Shown here: positions 37,795-47,178 of the stretch, piece by piece
Numbering within the stretch: the first letter of the stretch is position 1
How the letters are laid out: every line of letters begins with the position of its first letter
Assembly: GCF_001864835.1 (NCBI RefSeq)
Contig: NZ_MJGI01000003.1
Location: forward strand, 1 to 64,000
Length of the DNA: 64,000 nucleotides
Reading direction: 5' to 3'
Origin: Curtobacterium sp. MCBA15_001
Lineage (GTDB): Bacteria > Actinomycetota > Actinomycetes > Actinomycetales > Microbacteriaceae
Made by a program: the position numbers and the translations under genes
Notes under the pieces: model-generated
Database searches by the model: none
What the model was told of the DNA's origin: nothing
What the model saw: only the letters and a program-made list of their open reading frames with translations

Positions 37795-38532
37795 TCACCA
37801 GGGGACGACGCCGTCCTCGTCGAACAGACCGCCGCGCGGGCCGTCGTCGGGCAGCGTCGCCAGCCGCACCACCGGCGCAGCCCCCTGCTCCGGCGACCGG
37901 TCGCCAGCGAACCCGTTGAAGTCGGTCGCGACGAGCCCCGGGCAGGCAGCGTTCACGATCACCGGGGAGTCCGCGAACGCACGGGCGTACTGCACGGTGA
38001 TGCTGTTGAGGAAGGTCTTCGAGGACGAGTACGCCGCCATGACCGGCCCCGGCTGCCGTCCGAGCGACCCCATGCTGCTCGACGTGTTCACGATCCGGGG
38101 CGCCGACGACCGACGCAGCAACGGCAGCACCGCGTTCGTGACCCGGACGACGCCGTACACGTTCGTGTCGACGATGCGTCGGAGTTCATCGAGGTCCATC
38201 GTCGTCGGGTCCTGCTCCCACGTGACGGGGTCGAACGCCCCCGAGATGCCGGCGTTGTTCACGAGGACGTCGAGCGTGCCGAAGTGCTCGTCGAGCGTCC
38301 GGGCCGCGGCGGCGACGCTCGCGTCGTCGGTGACGTCGAGCCGGACCGTCGACGCGTCGATGCCCTCGGCCACCAACCGTGCTGCGGCCTCGGACCCGGC
38401 CGTCTCGTCACGTGCGCCGACGACGACACGCATCCCGAGCCTCCCGAGCGACTGCGCGATCGCGAACCCGATGCCCTTGTTCGCCCCGGTGACCAGGGCC
38501 GTCTTCGTGGCTGTGCCTGTTGCTGTTGTCAT
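37795..38532 (-). CDS. Short-chain dehydrogenase/reductase
   Basis: 245 aa. TGANKGIG cofactor loop, NNAG, Ser in NTSSSMG, YSSSK (YxxxK). It resembles carbonyl-reductase-like SDRs. It is divergent from a LysR gene with a LysR-type box between them, so it is the likely regulatory target. The substrate is unknown. Confidence 0.88.
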   Translation of the reverse strand: MTTATGTATKTALVTGANKGIGFAIAQSLGRLGMRVVVGARDETAGSEAAARLVAEGIDASTVRLDVTDDASVAAAARTLDEHFGTLDVLVNNAGISGAFDPVTWEQDPTTMDLDELRRIVDTNVYGVVRVTNAVLPLLRRSSAPRIVNTSSSMGSLGRQPGPVMAAYSSSKTFLNSITVQYARAFADSPVIVNAACPGLVATDFNGFAGDRSPEQGAAPVVRLATLPDDGPRGGLFDEDGVVPW

Positions 38533-38588
38533 GTCCCGATCCTCCGGCTGCGTCGGTGACCGCGTCCAAGACCCGTCGGGTGGCTGGT

Positions 38589-38605
38589 GATACCCGCGCG
38601 GTATC
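38589..38605. promoter_or_regulatory. LysR-type operator
   Basis: GATACCCGCGCGGTATC, a 6+5+6 palindrome with the T-N11-A frame typical of LysR binding sites. It lies 22 bp before the LysR start and 57 bp from the divergent SDR start. Confidence 0.55.
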
Positions 38606-38626
38606 GCCGGACGTAGGCTCGTCGAC

Positions 38627-39511
38627 GTGGACGACCTCGAGACGCGTGAACTCCGGTACTTCGTCACCGTGGCCGAGGAACTGCACTTCGGGCGGGCCGC
38701 GGCCCGCCTGGCGATGTCGCAACCACCGCTGTCCCGCGCCGTGCAGCAGCTGGAGCGGCGGATCGGGACGCCGCTCTTCGAGCGGACACCGCGTGGTGTC
38801 GTCCTGACCCCGGCCGGTGCGGTGCTGCTCGAGGAGGCCCGGCCTGCGCTGGCAGCGGTGGCCGCGGCCGGGCGCCGCGCGCGACGGGCGGGCGCGACCA
38901 CGCGACGGCTCGTGCTCGCGGTCAAGGCGGGCGCCGACCACGACCTGCTGCAGGCGCTCCTCGACGTGCAGCAGGCCGATCCGCTGGGCCTGCCGCTCGA
39001 CGTGCGGTTCGGCGAGGTGCACGAGCAGGGCGCGTTCCTGCGCGACGGCACCGCCGACGTGGCGATCATGCACCGGACCTACGACGACCTGACCGGGTTC
39101 GACACCGAGGACCTGCGCACCGAGCAGCAGGTCGCGATCCTGCCGCGCACCCACCCGCTCGCCGCGCGCTCGGCACTGTCCCTGGCCGAGGTGCGGGACC
39201 TGCCCGACCTGCCGCCCGCACGGTGGCCGCGCGTCGACGGGTCCTACCCGGACGGTCCGGGGCCGGAGGTGCGCTCCCAGGCGCAGCTCGCCCAGCTCGT
39301 CGCGCTCGGGCACACCGTGATCGTCATCCCGAGGTCCAGCAGGACGCTGCAGTGGCCGGAGCACGTCGCGGTGCCGGTGCTCGACGCGCCGCTCGCGACG
39401 ACGGTCGTCGCGTGGCCGGCGTCGTCGACCTCGCAGGACGTCGCGCGGGTGGTGCGGAACGCGGTGCGTGGCGCCGCGGTCGTGGCGGGAGCGCCGGCGC
39501 AGACGGCCTGA
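38627..39511 (+). CDS. LysR family regulator
   Basis: 294 aa. The N-terminal winged helix-turn-helix (LRYFVTVAEELHFGRAAARL, SQPPLSRAVQQLE) precedes a LysR substrate-binding domain that looks somewhat divergent. GTG start at 38627. It probably controls the divergent SDR gene. Confidence 0.9.
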   Translation: MDDLETRELRYFVTVAEELHFGRAAARLAMSQPPLSRAVQQLERRIGTPLFERTPRGVVLTPAGAVLLEEARPALAAVAAAGRRARRAGATTRRLVLAVKAGADHDLLQALLDVQQADPLGLPLDVRFGEVHEQGAFLRDGTADVAIMHRTYDDLTGFDTEDLRTEQQVAILPRTHPLAARSALSLAEVRDLPDLPPARWPRVDGSYPDGPGPEVRSQAQLAQLVALGHTVIVIPRSSRTLQWPEHVAVPVLDAPLATTVVAWPASSTSQDVARVVRNAVRGAAVVAGAPAQTA

Positions 39512-39558
39512 CCCCGCGCGGCGACGCCGGGCCGCGGCGTGGCTGGGGCCCGACGTCG

Positions 39559-41508
39559 TCAGATCTCGACGTCGCTGCCCATCGTCACCGTGCGCTGCGG
39601 CGGCAGGCCGAAGCGGGACGACGGGTCGGCCGCGTTGTGGGCGAGCCCGACGAACAGGCGCTTCCGCCAGTTCACCATGCCGCCGTTGCCGCGCATCGGC
39701 CGCAGCGCACCGCGGGAGATGAAGTACGAGGCGTCCTGCATCGCGTCGGGGTCCAGGTCGAGGACCTCGGCCAGGCACGCGGCGTGCAGGGCGTGCGGCA
39801 GGTCCTGGTCGTCGGAGAAGCCGAACTTGATGGTGACGTGCTCGATGCCGTCGTCGGTGAAGCCGAGGTCGTCACGGGTGAACGCCTTCGCGTGGGGCAC
39901 GTGCGGCACGTTCGCGGTGATGACCGACACGATGATGACCCGCTCGTGCACGACGTGGTTGTGCTCCACGTTCGCGCGGAGGGCCAGCGGCGTCGTCTCC
40001 TTGTTCGGGTGTGGGAACACCGCGATGCCCCGGACTCGCGGCACGTGCTTGGTGTTGATCTTCGCGACGAACGCCTCGAGCGAGCCCTCGCGTTCGCGGC
40101 GCTCGTCCTGCACGAGCTGGCGGCCGCGGCGCCACGTGGTCATCACGGTGATCACGGCCAGGGCGATGAGCAGCGGCACCCACCCGCCGTGCACGACCTT
40201 GGACAGGTTGCCCGCCAGGAACGTCAGCTCGAGGCCGCCGAAGACGACTGCGGCGACGACGAGCTTCCACGTCGCCCAGTGCCACAGCGGCTTGACGACG
40301 AGCAGCAGCAGGATCGTGTCCGTGACGAGCGCGCCCGTGACCGACACCCCGTACGCAGTGGCCAGGCTGGCGGACGAGCGGAACGCCAGCATGATCGCCA
40401 TCACGCCGATGAACAGCAGCAGGTTCACGGCCGGCAGGTAGATCTGACCGCCCTCGCGCTTGGACGTCTGGCGGATCGTCAGCGGCGGCAGGAGCCCCAG
40501 CTGCACGGCCTGGCGGGTGAGGGAGAACGCGCCCGAGATGACCGCCTGGCTGGCGATGACCGTCGCGGCCGTCGCCAAGACCACCACGGGCAACTGTGCC
40601 CAGTTCGGGAAGAGCAGGAAGAACGGGTCCTTCGTCGCCTCGGGGTGCTCGAGCACCAGGGCGGCCTGCCCGAGGTAGTTGAGGACGAGCGCGGGGAACA
40701 CCACGAAGAACCAGGCCCGACGGATCGGCACCCGGCCGAAGTGGCCCATGTCGGCGTACAGCGCCTCGGCACCGGTGATGACGAGGACCACGGCCCCCAT
40801 CGCCACGAACGAGATGACCGGGTGCGCGAACACGAACGCGATCGCCCAGGTCGGCGAGAGGCCCTGCAGGACACCGGGGTGCTGGACGATGAACGGCAGT
40901 CCGGCGACGGCGATCACCACGAACCAGAGCAGCATGATCGGCCCGAACAGCGTGCCGACCTTGCCGGTGCCGAAGCGCTGCACCGCGAACAGGACGACGA
41001 GGATCACCGCGGCGATCGGCACGATGAGGTGACCGATCGCCGGGGTCGCGGTCTGCAGGCCCTCGACCGCCGACAGCACCGACACGGCCGGGGTGATCAC
41101 GGAGTCGCCGTAGAACAGCGAGACCCCGATGATCCCGATGACCAGGAAGATGGTCGCCCCACCACGGCGCTGCGCGTACAGCCGACGCGCCAGCGCGGCG
41201 AGCGCCATCACCCCGCCCTCGCCGTTGTTGTCCGCGCGCATGAGCACCAGGACGTACTTGATCGACACGACGATCGTGATGCTCCAGAACATCATCGAGA
41301 TGACGCCGTAGACGTCCTCGGGGATCGGCTTCACGATCCCGCCGTCGATGGTGAACACGGTGCGCAGCGCGTACAGCGGGCTCGTCCCGATGTCGCCGAA
41401 CACGACCCCGAGGGCGGCGAGCGCGAGCGCGGTGACGCCGGTACGGCCGCCGTGCTCCGGAGCCGCGGTGTCCTCGGTGACGGGTGCCGCGGAGTGGGTC
41501 TCGGTCAC
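39559..41508 (-). CDS. kup: Kup-type potassium uptake transporter
   Basis: 649 aa. The opening LGVVFGDIGTSPLYALRTVF is the Kup selectivity motif, followed by twelve membrane helices and a C-terminal cytoplasmic domain of about 160 residues ending RFGLPPQRTVTMGSDVEI. K+/H+ symport across the cytoplasmic membrane. The length and both ends match the family. No c-di-AMP riboswitch was recognised in the short leader. Confidence 0.96.
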   Translation of the reverse strand: MTETHSAAPVTEDTAAPEHGGRTGVTALALAALGVVFGDIGTSPLYALRTVFTIDGGIVKPIPEDVYGVISMMFWSITIVVSIKYVLVLMRADNNGEGGVMALAALARRLYAQRRGGATIFLVIGIIGVSLFYGDSVITPAVSVLSAVEGLQTATPAIGHLIVPIAAVILVVLFAVQRFGTGKVGTLFGPIMLLWFVVIAVAGLPFIVQHPGVLQGLSPTWAIAFVFAHPVISFVAMGAVVLVITGAEALYADMGHFGRVPIRRAWFFVVFPALVLNYLGQAALVLEHPEATKDPFFLLFPNWAQLPVVVLATAATVIASQAVISGAFSLTRQAVQLGLLPPLTIRQTSKREGGQIYLPAVNLLLFIGVMAIMLAFRSSASLATAYGVSVTGALVTDTILLLLVVKPLWHWATWKLVVAAVVFGGLELTFLAGNLSKVVHGGWVPLLIALAVITVMTTWRRGRQLVQDERREREGSLEAFVAKINTKHVPRVRGIAVFPHPNKETTPLALRANVEHNHVVHERVIIVSVITANVPHVPHAKAFTRDDLGFTDDGIEHVTIKFGFSDDQDLPHALHAACLAEVLDLDPDAMQDASYFISRGALRPMRGNGGMVNWRKRLFVGLAHNAADPSSRFGLPPQRTVTMGSDVEI

Positions 41509-41611
41509 GCTCGATCACTCCCGATCTGTGCCGCCAGGGAGACGGCCAGCGCTCATCCTGCCACCACGGTCCGCGCGCGCTCGCAACGGGCTGTCCGGGA
41601 CGCGTACTGCG

Positions 41612-41629
41612 TGCTTCTGATTCGAAGCA
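41612..41629 (+). promoter_or_regulatory. Candidate MarR autoregulatory operator
   Basis: TGCTTC-N6-GAAGCA inverted repeat directly before a TAGACT -10-like hexamer (41632-41637) and 15 bp from the MarR start. It also lies in the divergent region with kup. Confidence 0.45.
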
Positions 41630-41643
41630 CCTAGACTCGGGCG

Positions 41644-42195
41644 ATGACGAACGACCAGCCGCAGGAGCACGGCGCCGGCCCGCGCCCGCACGAGCACGAG
41701 CACGGCGCCGGACTGCGTCCGGAGGAACTCGGCGCCTACTTCGCCCTGATCGAGGTGAGCAGCCTGCTCCGGCACACCGTCGAGCAGCAGCTCCGGGACG
41801 CCGGCGACCTGAGCTACGTGCAGTTCCAGCTGCTCGCCACCCTGGGTGACGCGTCCGACGGCAGTCGGCGGATGACCGATCTGGCCGACGGGGTGGTCTA
41901 CAGCCGCAGCGGGCTGACCTACCAGGTCGGTCTGCTGGAGCACGCCGGGCTCGTCGCGCGGAGCCAGTCGCGCGAGGACGAGCGGGGCGTGACCGTGACG
42001 ATCACCGACGCCGGCCGTGACGTCCTGGCCGCGGTGTTCCCGGGGCACGTCGAGGTGCTGCGGCAGCTGTTCCTCGCCCCGCTCTCCCCCGACGACGTCG
42101 CCGACCTCGCTCGGGTGCTCGGGACGGTGCGGGACCACATGCGCACGGTGCCGCCGCGGTCGGCCAAGCCCCGTCGGAAGCGTCCGGCACCGTGA
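41644..42195 (+). CDS. MarR family regulator
   Basis: 183 aa. A His/Glu-rich N-terminus of about 25 residues (EHGAGPRPHEHEHGAG) precedes the MarR winged helix: QLLATLGDASDGSRRMTDLA, YSRSGLTYQVGLLE, and the wing RSQSREDERGVTVTITDAGR. The histidine-rich start could bind metal, which is inference. It is divergent from kup. Confidence 0.88.
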   Translation: MTNDQPQEHGAGPRPHEHEHGAGLRPEELGAYFALIEVSSLLRHTVEQQLRDAGDLSYVQFQLLATLGDASDGSRRMTDLADGVVYSRSGLTYQVGLLEHAGLVARSQSREDERGVTVTITDAGRDVLAAVFPGHVEVLRQLFLAPLSPDDVADLARVLGTVRDHMRTVPPRSAKPRRKRPAP

Positions 42196-42281
42196 CCTGT
42201 GTCCGAGGACACACTTCCGTCTCCAGGAGGATGTGACAGTCACTCGACCACGGCAGGGTGGAGGGGCGTGGGGAGTCCGAT

Positions 42282-42320
42282 GGGTCGTGACCGCAGCTGT
42301 GGGGGCCGCGGTCACGACCC
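42282..42320. terminator. Hairpin after the MarR gene
   Basis: A perfect 13 bp stem GGGTCGTGACCGC / GCGGTCACGACCC with a 13-base loop, 87 bp after the MarR stop and upstream of the LysR gene at 42439. Confidence 0.55.
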
Positions 42321-42438
42321 TCCTCCCCCGTCCTGCGGGACACGGACGTCCACCAGCGACTACCGACGCACGACCTGACGACCGCACGACCGCGCTACCG
42401 CCTGACCGCCCGACCGGGCGAGACCGTAGGCTGCCGCG

Positions 42439-43326
42439 ATGACCCTCGTGCAGCTCCGCGTCTTCGTCGCGGCGGCTCGTCTGGGCTCCTTCACCGCCGC
42501 GGCGACCACGCTCCTGATGTCGCAGTCCTCCGTCTCCGAGTTCATCCGTCGGCTCGAGGGCGCGTACGACACCCGGCTGTTCGTCCGCGGAGGCCGTCGA
42601 CTCGGCCTGACGGACGCGGGGTCGGTCCTGCTGCCGATCGCGGAGCGCATCATCGCCGAGGCCGACGCCGCGGACCGTGCCCTCCGGGCGGTCACCTCGC
42701 TCGTCGGTGGCACGGCCTCGTTCGGACTGCTGCGGAACGCCAAGTACTACGCCCTCGACGAGTTGCTCACGCGGTTCCACACCGCGCACCCGGCGGTCCG
42801 ACTCCGGGTGATCGGGCTGAACTCCGTCGAGGTCGCGCACGAGGTCGCGTCCGGTGGCCTCGAAGCGGGCCTGGTCGTCCTGCCGATCGACACCGACGGG
42901 CTCCGGGTCGCACCACTCCGCCGCGACGAGGTCGTCTTCGTGAGCCGCGACCCGTCGATCACCGACCACCCCGTCACGATCGAGGAGATGGCCGCACGCC
43001 GGCTGGTCCTCTACGACGCGCACTACGGCTGGCGCGACCCCACACGCCGGCAGTTCGCCGAGCGGGCCCGAGCCGCGGGTGTCACGCTCGAACCGCACGT
43101 CGAGGTCGAGCAGGTCGAGACCGCGCTCGCCCTCGTCGCCTCGGGTCTCGGCGACACCTTCGTGGCGCGTGCCGTGGCCGAGGCCGCCGTCGCGCGCGGT
43201 CTGCACTGGACCTCCTTCGCGGACCCGGTGTACGACACGGTCGCCCTGGTCGAGCGCGAGGGCGAGGTGCTGTCCGCCGCGACCGCCGAGCTCGCACGGC
43301 TGGCGCGGGAGCTCCTCAGCGGCTGA
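42439..43326 (+). CDS. LysR family regulator of the HisD/nitrilase cluster
   Basis: 295 aa. Helix-turn-helix (RVFVAAARLGSFTAAATTLL, SQSSVSEFIRRLE), then a LysR ligand domain. Its 3' end overlaps the convergent nitrilase gene by 11 bp. The neighbouring catabolic cluster is its probable target, although that cluster's promoter lies 3.7 kb away near 47.1 kb. Confidence 0.9.
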   Translation: MTLVQLRVFVAAARLGSFTAAATTLLMSQSSVSEFIRRLEGAYDTRLFVRGGRRLGLTDAGSVLLPIAERIIAEADAADRALRAVTSLVGGTASFGLLRNAKYYALDELLTRFHTAHPAVRLRVIGLNSVEVAHEVASGGLEAGLVVLPIDTDGLRVAPLRRDEVVFVSRDPSITDHPVTIEEMAARRLVLYDAHYGWRDPTRRQFAERARAAGVTLEPHVEVEQVETALALVASGLGDTFVARAVAEAAVARGLHWTSFADPVYDTVALVEREGEVLSAATAELARLARELLSG

Positions 43327-44143
43327 GCGGCCCGTACAGGTCCGGCCGTCGGTCGCCGTGCAGGTCCGCGTTCGGCGTCAGCGTCTTGTCGCGGTTCGCC
43401 GCCAGGTCGAGGTCGGCGATCGCCGCCCCCGGGCCGGGCCCGGTGCTGGCGACGACCCAGCCGTCGGCGTCGACGACGGACGTGCCCTCGTTCCAAGCGA
43501 CGCCCCGCTCCGTCCCACAGCGGTCCGCGCAGGCCATCGCCATCCGGTTCACCCGCGCAGCAGCCATCGCGATCTGCACCTCCGGCGCACGTTCGCCCTC
43601 CGGCCGGTCGACCCACGGCCAGTTGGTCGGGACCGCGAGCAGCTCCGCGCCGTCGAGCGCCGCCATCCGCGTCCACTCGGGGAACTCGACGTCGAAGCAG
43701 ATCGACACCCCGATCCGCCCGTGCACCGTGTCGACGACGAGCGGGGGTTCCGAGCCCGGCGTGAAGCACGCCTTCTCCCCGTCCCACAGGTGCACCTTGC
43801 GGTACACGCCGACCACGCCTGTCCGGTCGACGACGGCCGCGGCGTTGTACACGGCACCGTCGTCGCCCAGCTCCGCGAAGCCACCGACGACGATGCCGCC
43901 GGTGCCACGGGACAGCCGGGAGGCCGTGGTCGCCCACGCGGTCACGCTCGCGTCGTGCGCGGGGACGGCACACGACCTGGCCTCGGCCGCGTCCCGGAAG
44001 ACGTAGCCGCTGGTCGCGAGCTCCGGCAGGACGACCACGTCGACGTCGTCCGGCAGCGCGTCGAGCGCCGCCTGGACGGTCGCCGCGTTCGCGGCGAGCT
44101 CGCCGACCACCGGCGCGAGCTGGACCGCGGCGACGCGGGTCAC
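43316..44143 (-). CDS. Carbon-nitrogen hydrolase (nitrilase superfamily)
   Basis: 275 aa with the complete Glu-Lys-Cys triad: Glu41 in VVLPELATSGY, Lys116 in YRKVHLWDGEK, Cys149 in SICFDVEFPEW. It hydrolyses an amide or nitrile in the cytosol; the type is closest to omega-amidase/aliphatic amidases, but the substrate is unknown. GTG start at 44143 overlaps the permease stop (GTGA). Last of a HisD-permease-amidase operon. Confidence 0.9.
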   Translation of the reverse strand: MTRVAAVQLAPVVGELAANAATVQAALDALPDDVDVVVLPELATSGYVFRDAAEARSCAVPAHDASVTAWATTASRLSRGTGGIVVGGFAELGDDGAVYNAAAVVDRTGVVGVYRKVHLWDGEKACFTPGSEPPLVVDTVHGRIGVSICFDVEFPEWTRMAALDGAELLAVPTNWPWVDRPEGERAPEVQIAMAAARVNRMAMACADRCGTERGVAWNEGTSVVDADGWVVASTGPGPGAAIADLDLAANRDKTLTPNADLHGDRRPDLYGPLSR

Positions 44144-45663
44144 CGGACCACGTCCTCGGCGCCGTCACGGGCGGGACGGTCGGGTCCGCCGACCGGAGCG
44201 GTCCCTGGGGCCGCTGGAGGAGCCTCCTGGCCGGTGCCGGTGGACGCCGTCAGGGCGGCCCGGACCCGCTCGACCAGCCCCGTGCGGAACGTGATCGCCA
44301 GGCCGATGAGCAACCAGGCCGCGACGATGTACGGGAACCAGCTGTACGGGGCCTCGAGCCCGACGGCGTTCTTGTAGATCGTGTACAGCACCAGCGCGAG
44401 TGCCAGGACCGGGATGACGATCTGCCACTTCGGCGTCGCGGCACGGCCCGAGAAGAACAGGAACCGGACGGCACCGACCGTCGCGAGGACGTACGCGACC
44501 AGCAGCGCGATCGTGCCGACGGTCAGCGCCCAGTACGTCGCGTCCAGCACCGCGGCACCGGACAGCCGCTCGCCGATCACGATGAGCACCGCGACGACGG
44601 CCACCACGCTCAGGGCGTTGACCGGCGACCCCTGCGCGGACAGCTTCGACACCGGCCGCGCGAGCCCGGTGTCGCGGGAGAGCGCGAACAGGACGCGGGC
44701 CGCGCCGGACAGGGTGCCCAGGAAGATCGCGAAGAGGCTGACCACGGCGGCCAGGGTGAGCAGGTCCGCGAGCCAGGTGCCGACGTAGGTGCGAGCGAGG
44801 TCGCCGTACGGCGCGGCCGAACCGGCGAACTGCTTCACCCCGGTGGCCGACGTGCCGTAGCCGAGCGACTGCGCGATGATCGAGAGCAGGTAGAACGCCC
44901 CCACGACGACGATCGCGATCTTCAGGGCCTTGGGGATGTCCCGCTTCGGGTTGCTGGTCTCCTCGCCGAGGGTGGCGGCGCCCTCGAACCCGGCGAACGC
45001 CAGGAACCCGAACACCGCGGCGCCGGCGATCAGCCCGACGTCGGTGCCGCTCGGCAGCGCCAGGAAGTCCCAGCTGAGGTGCCGACCGGCCGGTGCGGCA
45101 CCGACGCCCAGGCGGACCAGGACCACGACGTTGAGGATGGTGACGAGCACCGCGCCGATGAGCTCCGCGTACAGGAGCGAGCGGGTGATGACGTGTACCT
45201 CGCGTCGGCCGAGCAGGACCACCACCGCCAGCGCGACCACCGTGATCCAGATCCAGTCCGGCGCGACGTCGAGCCCGAGGTCGTTCAGCAGCTGTGTGAC
45301 GAACAGGCTGATCTCGATCCCGGATCCCGCACCGATCGTGACGTAGGCGAAGAACAGCGCCCACCCCGCGATGAAGCCCGCGCGGGCGCCGAGTGTCAGG
45401 CCGACCGTGGCGTACACCGACCCGGTGTGGGCGATGTGCCGCGAGAGCTTGACGAACCCGTAGGCCACCAGTGACACGGCCACGAGGGCGAAGACGAACG
45501 CCCAGGTGGCGCCGCGTCCGAGGATCCCGGCGGCGCCGGCACCGAGCAGCGCCATGACGCCGACCGGTCCGATCAACCCGACCGAGAAGGCTGCCGCGTC
45601 GGCGACCTTGAGTTCACGCTTGAGGCCGGGAGCGGCCGGGGTGGGGTGGTGCTCGGTGGTCAT
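44140..45663 (-). CDS. APC family amino acid/amine permease
   Basis: 507 aa, twelve membrane helices, with the APC opening DAAAFSVGLIGPVGVMALLG and FLAFAGFEGAATLGEE in helix 6. Imports an amino acid or amine, presumably the compound handled by the HisD-like and amidase proteins encoded on either side. It follows the HisD gene by 48 bp. Confidence 0.9.
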   Translation of the reverse strand: MTTEHHPTPAAPGLKRELKVADAAAFSVGLIGPVGVMALLGAGAAGILGRGATWAFVFALVAVSLVAYGFVKLSRHIAHTGSVYATVGLTLGARAGFIAGWALFFAYVTIGAGSGIEISLFVTQLLNDLGLDVAPDWIWITVVALAVVVLLGRREVHVITRSLLYAELIGAVLVTILNVVVLVRLGVGAAPAGRHLSWDFLALPSGTDVGLIAGAAVFGFLAFAGFEGAATLGEETSNPKRDIPKALKIAIVVVGAFYLLSIIAQSLGYGTSATGVKQFAGSAAPYGDLARTYVGTWLADLLTLAAVVSLFAIFLGTLSGAARVLFALSRDTGLARPVSKLSAQGSPVNALSVVAVVAVLIVIGERLSGAAVLDATYWALTVGTIALLVAYVLATVGAVRFLFFSGRAATPKWQIVIPVLALALVLYTIYKNAVGLEAPYSWFPYIVAAWLLIGLAITFRTGLVERVRAALTASTGTGQEAPPAAPGTAPVGGPDRPARDGAEDVVR

Positions 45664-45711
45664 CGCTGGCTCCGATGCGGTCGGGGGTCGGGGGCTTCGG
45701 GGGGGGGTGGG

Positions 45712-47049
45712 TCAGTGGTCGGCGGGGACCGGGGCGAAGGTGTCCAGGCGCATCGTCGCGGTCGCACGGTGTGCGCTCATGCCCTCACTCGTGGAGATCA
45801 CGTCCACCGCGTGTGCCACCGACGGCGTCGCCTCGCGGGCGATGCGCTGGTAGGTCAGCGGCTTGAGGTAGCGCGACACCGACAGTCCGGCGCTGTGCTT
45901 CGCGCCCCCGGCCGTCGGCAGGGTGTGGTTCGTCCCGGCCATGCCCTTGTCGGAGTACGCCACGGTGCTCCAGTGCCCGAGGAACAGCGACCCGTAGTTC
46001 GCCAGGTGGTCGTGGTACCAGTCGTCCTCGGCCGTCTGCACCTCGAGGTGCTCCGGCGCGAACTCGTCCATCACCCGGACGGCGTCCTCGCGCGAACCGA
46101 CGAGCACCACCGAGCCGTGGTCCCGCCAGGCCGGGCCGCAGATCGGCTCCGTCGACAGGGTCGGCAGCTGGCGCTCGACCGCGGCCACCACGTCGTGCGC
46201 CAGGCGTTCGGAGGTCGTCACGAGCGCCGCCGGGGAGTTCGGTCCGTGCTCGGCCTGCCCGAGCAGGTCGGCGGCGACGACCTCGGCGTCCGCGGTGTCG
46301 TCGGCGATCACGGCGACCTCGCTCGGCCCGGCGAGCAGGTCGATCGCGACCGTGCCGAACAGCTGGCGCTTCGCTTCGGCCACGAAGGCGTTGCCCGCGC
46401 CGACGAGCATGTCGACCGGGTCCAGGTCGGTGTCGAGCAGCCCGAACGCCATCGCGGCGAGCGCCTGCACGCCGCCCAGCACGAACAGACGGTCGACGCC
46501 GGACAGGTGCGCGGCGTAGGTGACCGCGTCGTTGGCCCCACCGTCGGGCTGCGGCGGCGTGCACGCGACCACCGTCGGGACACCGGCGACCTTCGCGACG
46601 CCCACGGTCATGAACGCGCTCGCCGTCAACGGGAACCGGCCGGCGGGCAGGTAGGCACCGACCGCCCCGACGGGCACGTAGCGCTGTCCCACGACCAGAC
46701 CCTCGGCGAGCTCGGCCTCGAAGTCGACCAGGTGCTCGCGCTGCATCGCGGCGAACTGCTGCGTCCGCGTCGAGCCGAGCTCGATCGCGGCGCGGAGGTC
46801 CGGAGCAAGGCGGTCGCCGCTCGCCGCGATCTGCGCTGCCGTCAGTTCGACGGGGGCGTCCTGGCGGTCGAGCTCCTGCGCGTAGCGGCGGATCGCGTCC
46901 ATGCCGTCGCGCTCGATCTCGGCGAGCATCCGGCTGACCGTGGCCTCGACCTCGGGGTCGCGCTGCGCCGGCGGGACGTCGACGCCGGGGGCCTTGACGA
47001 ACCGGAAGCGGTCACTGTTCCGAGCGGTGAAGCGGGAGGAGAGTTGCAT
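45712..47049 (-). CDS. Histidinol dehydrogenase family protein, non-his-operon paralogue
   Basis: 445 aa. Zinc and catalytic residues of HisD appear intact: QAEHG (Gln/His ligands), SDKGMAGTNHTLPTAG (Asp ligand and conserved NH) and the C-terminal EGMSAHRA (His ligand), plus GPSEVAVIAD for NAD. Instead of a histidine operon it heads a permease-amidase cluster with a LysR regulator, so it more likely oxidises another amino alcohol or hydroxy acid; sulfolactate dehydrogenase is a known relative. The start at 47049 (MQLSSRF) gives the normal length. Confidence 0.85.
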   Translation of the reverse strand: MQLSSRFTARNSDRFRFVKAPGVDVPPAQRDPEVEATVSRMLAEIERDGMDAIRRYAQELDRQDAPVELTAAQIAASGDRLAPDLRAAIELGSTRTQQFAAMQREHLVDFEAELAEGLVVGQRYVPVGAVGAYLPAGRFPLTASAFMTVGVAKVAGVPTVVACTPPQPDGGANDAVTYAAHLSGVDRLFVLGGVQALAAMAFGLLDTDLDPVDMLVGAGNAFVAEAKRQLFGTVAIDLLAGPSEVAVIADDTADAEVVAADLLGQAEHGPNSPAALVTTSERLAHDVVAAVERQLPTLSTEPICGPAWRDHGSVVLVGSREDAVRVMDEFAPEHLEVQTAEDDWYHDHLANYGSLFLGHWSTVAYSDKGMAGTNHTLPTAGGAKHSAGLSVSRYLKPLTYQRIAREATPSVAHAVDVISTSEGMSAHRATATMRLDTFAPVPADH

Positions 47050-47088
47050 GCGATCAGCGTGGCCGCGGATGCCGCGCCGAGAAAGCCC

Positions 47089-47147
47089 GAACTCCGGGTC
47101 GCAGCCATCGGGAAACACGATGGCGCGATGACTTGCCCCCGGAGTTC
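47089..47147 (-). promoter_or_regulatory. Nested inverted repeats in the HisD-cluster promoter region
   Basis: GAACTCCGG (47089-47097) and CCGGAGTTC (47139-47147) flank an inner pair CCATCG / CGATGG (47105-47110, 47118-47123). The nested symmetry upstream of 47049 fits a LysR-type control region. Confidence 0.4.
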
Positions 47148-47178
47148 GTGCTTCCGGGTCGCGTCCTGTTCGTCTCGG

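Noticed and set aside
39223-41634. Long plus-strand frame opposite kup
   Set aside because: Shadow of the transporter gene with His/Asp/Arg-rich composition.
41509-41643. c-di-AMP riboswitch before kup
   Set aside because: The leader is only 135 bp, shared with a divergent gene, and no ydaO-type motif was recognised.
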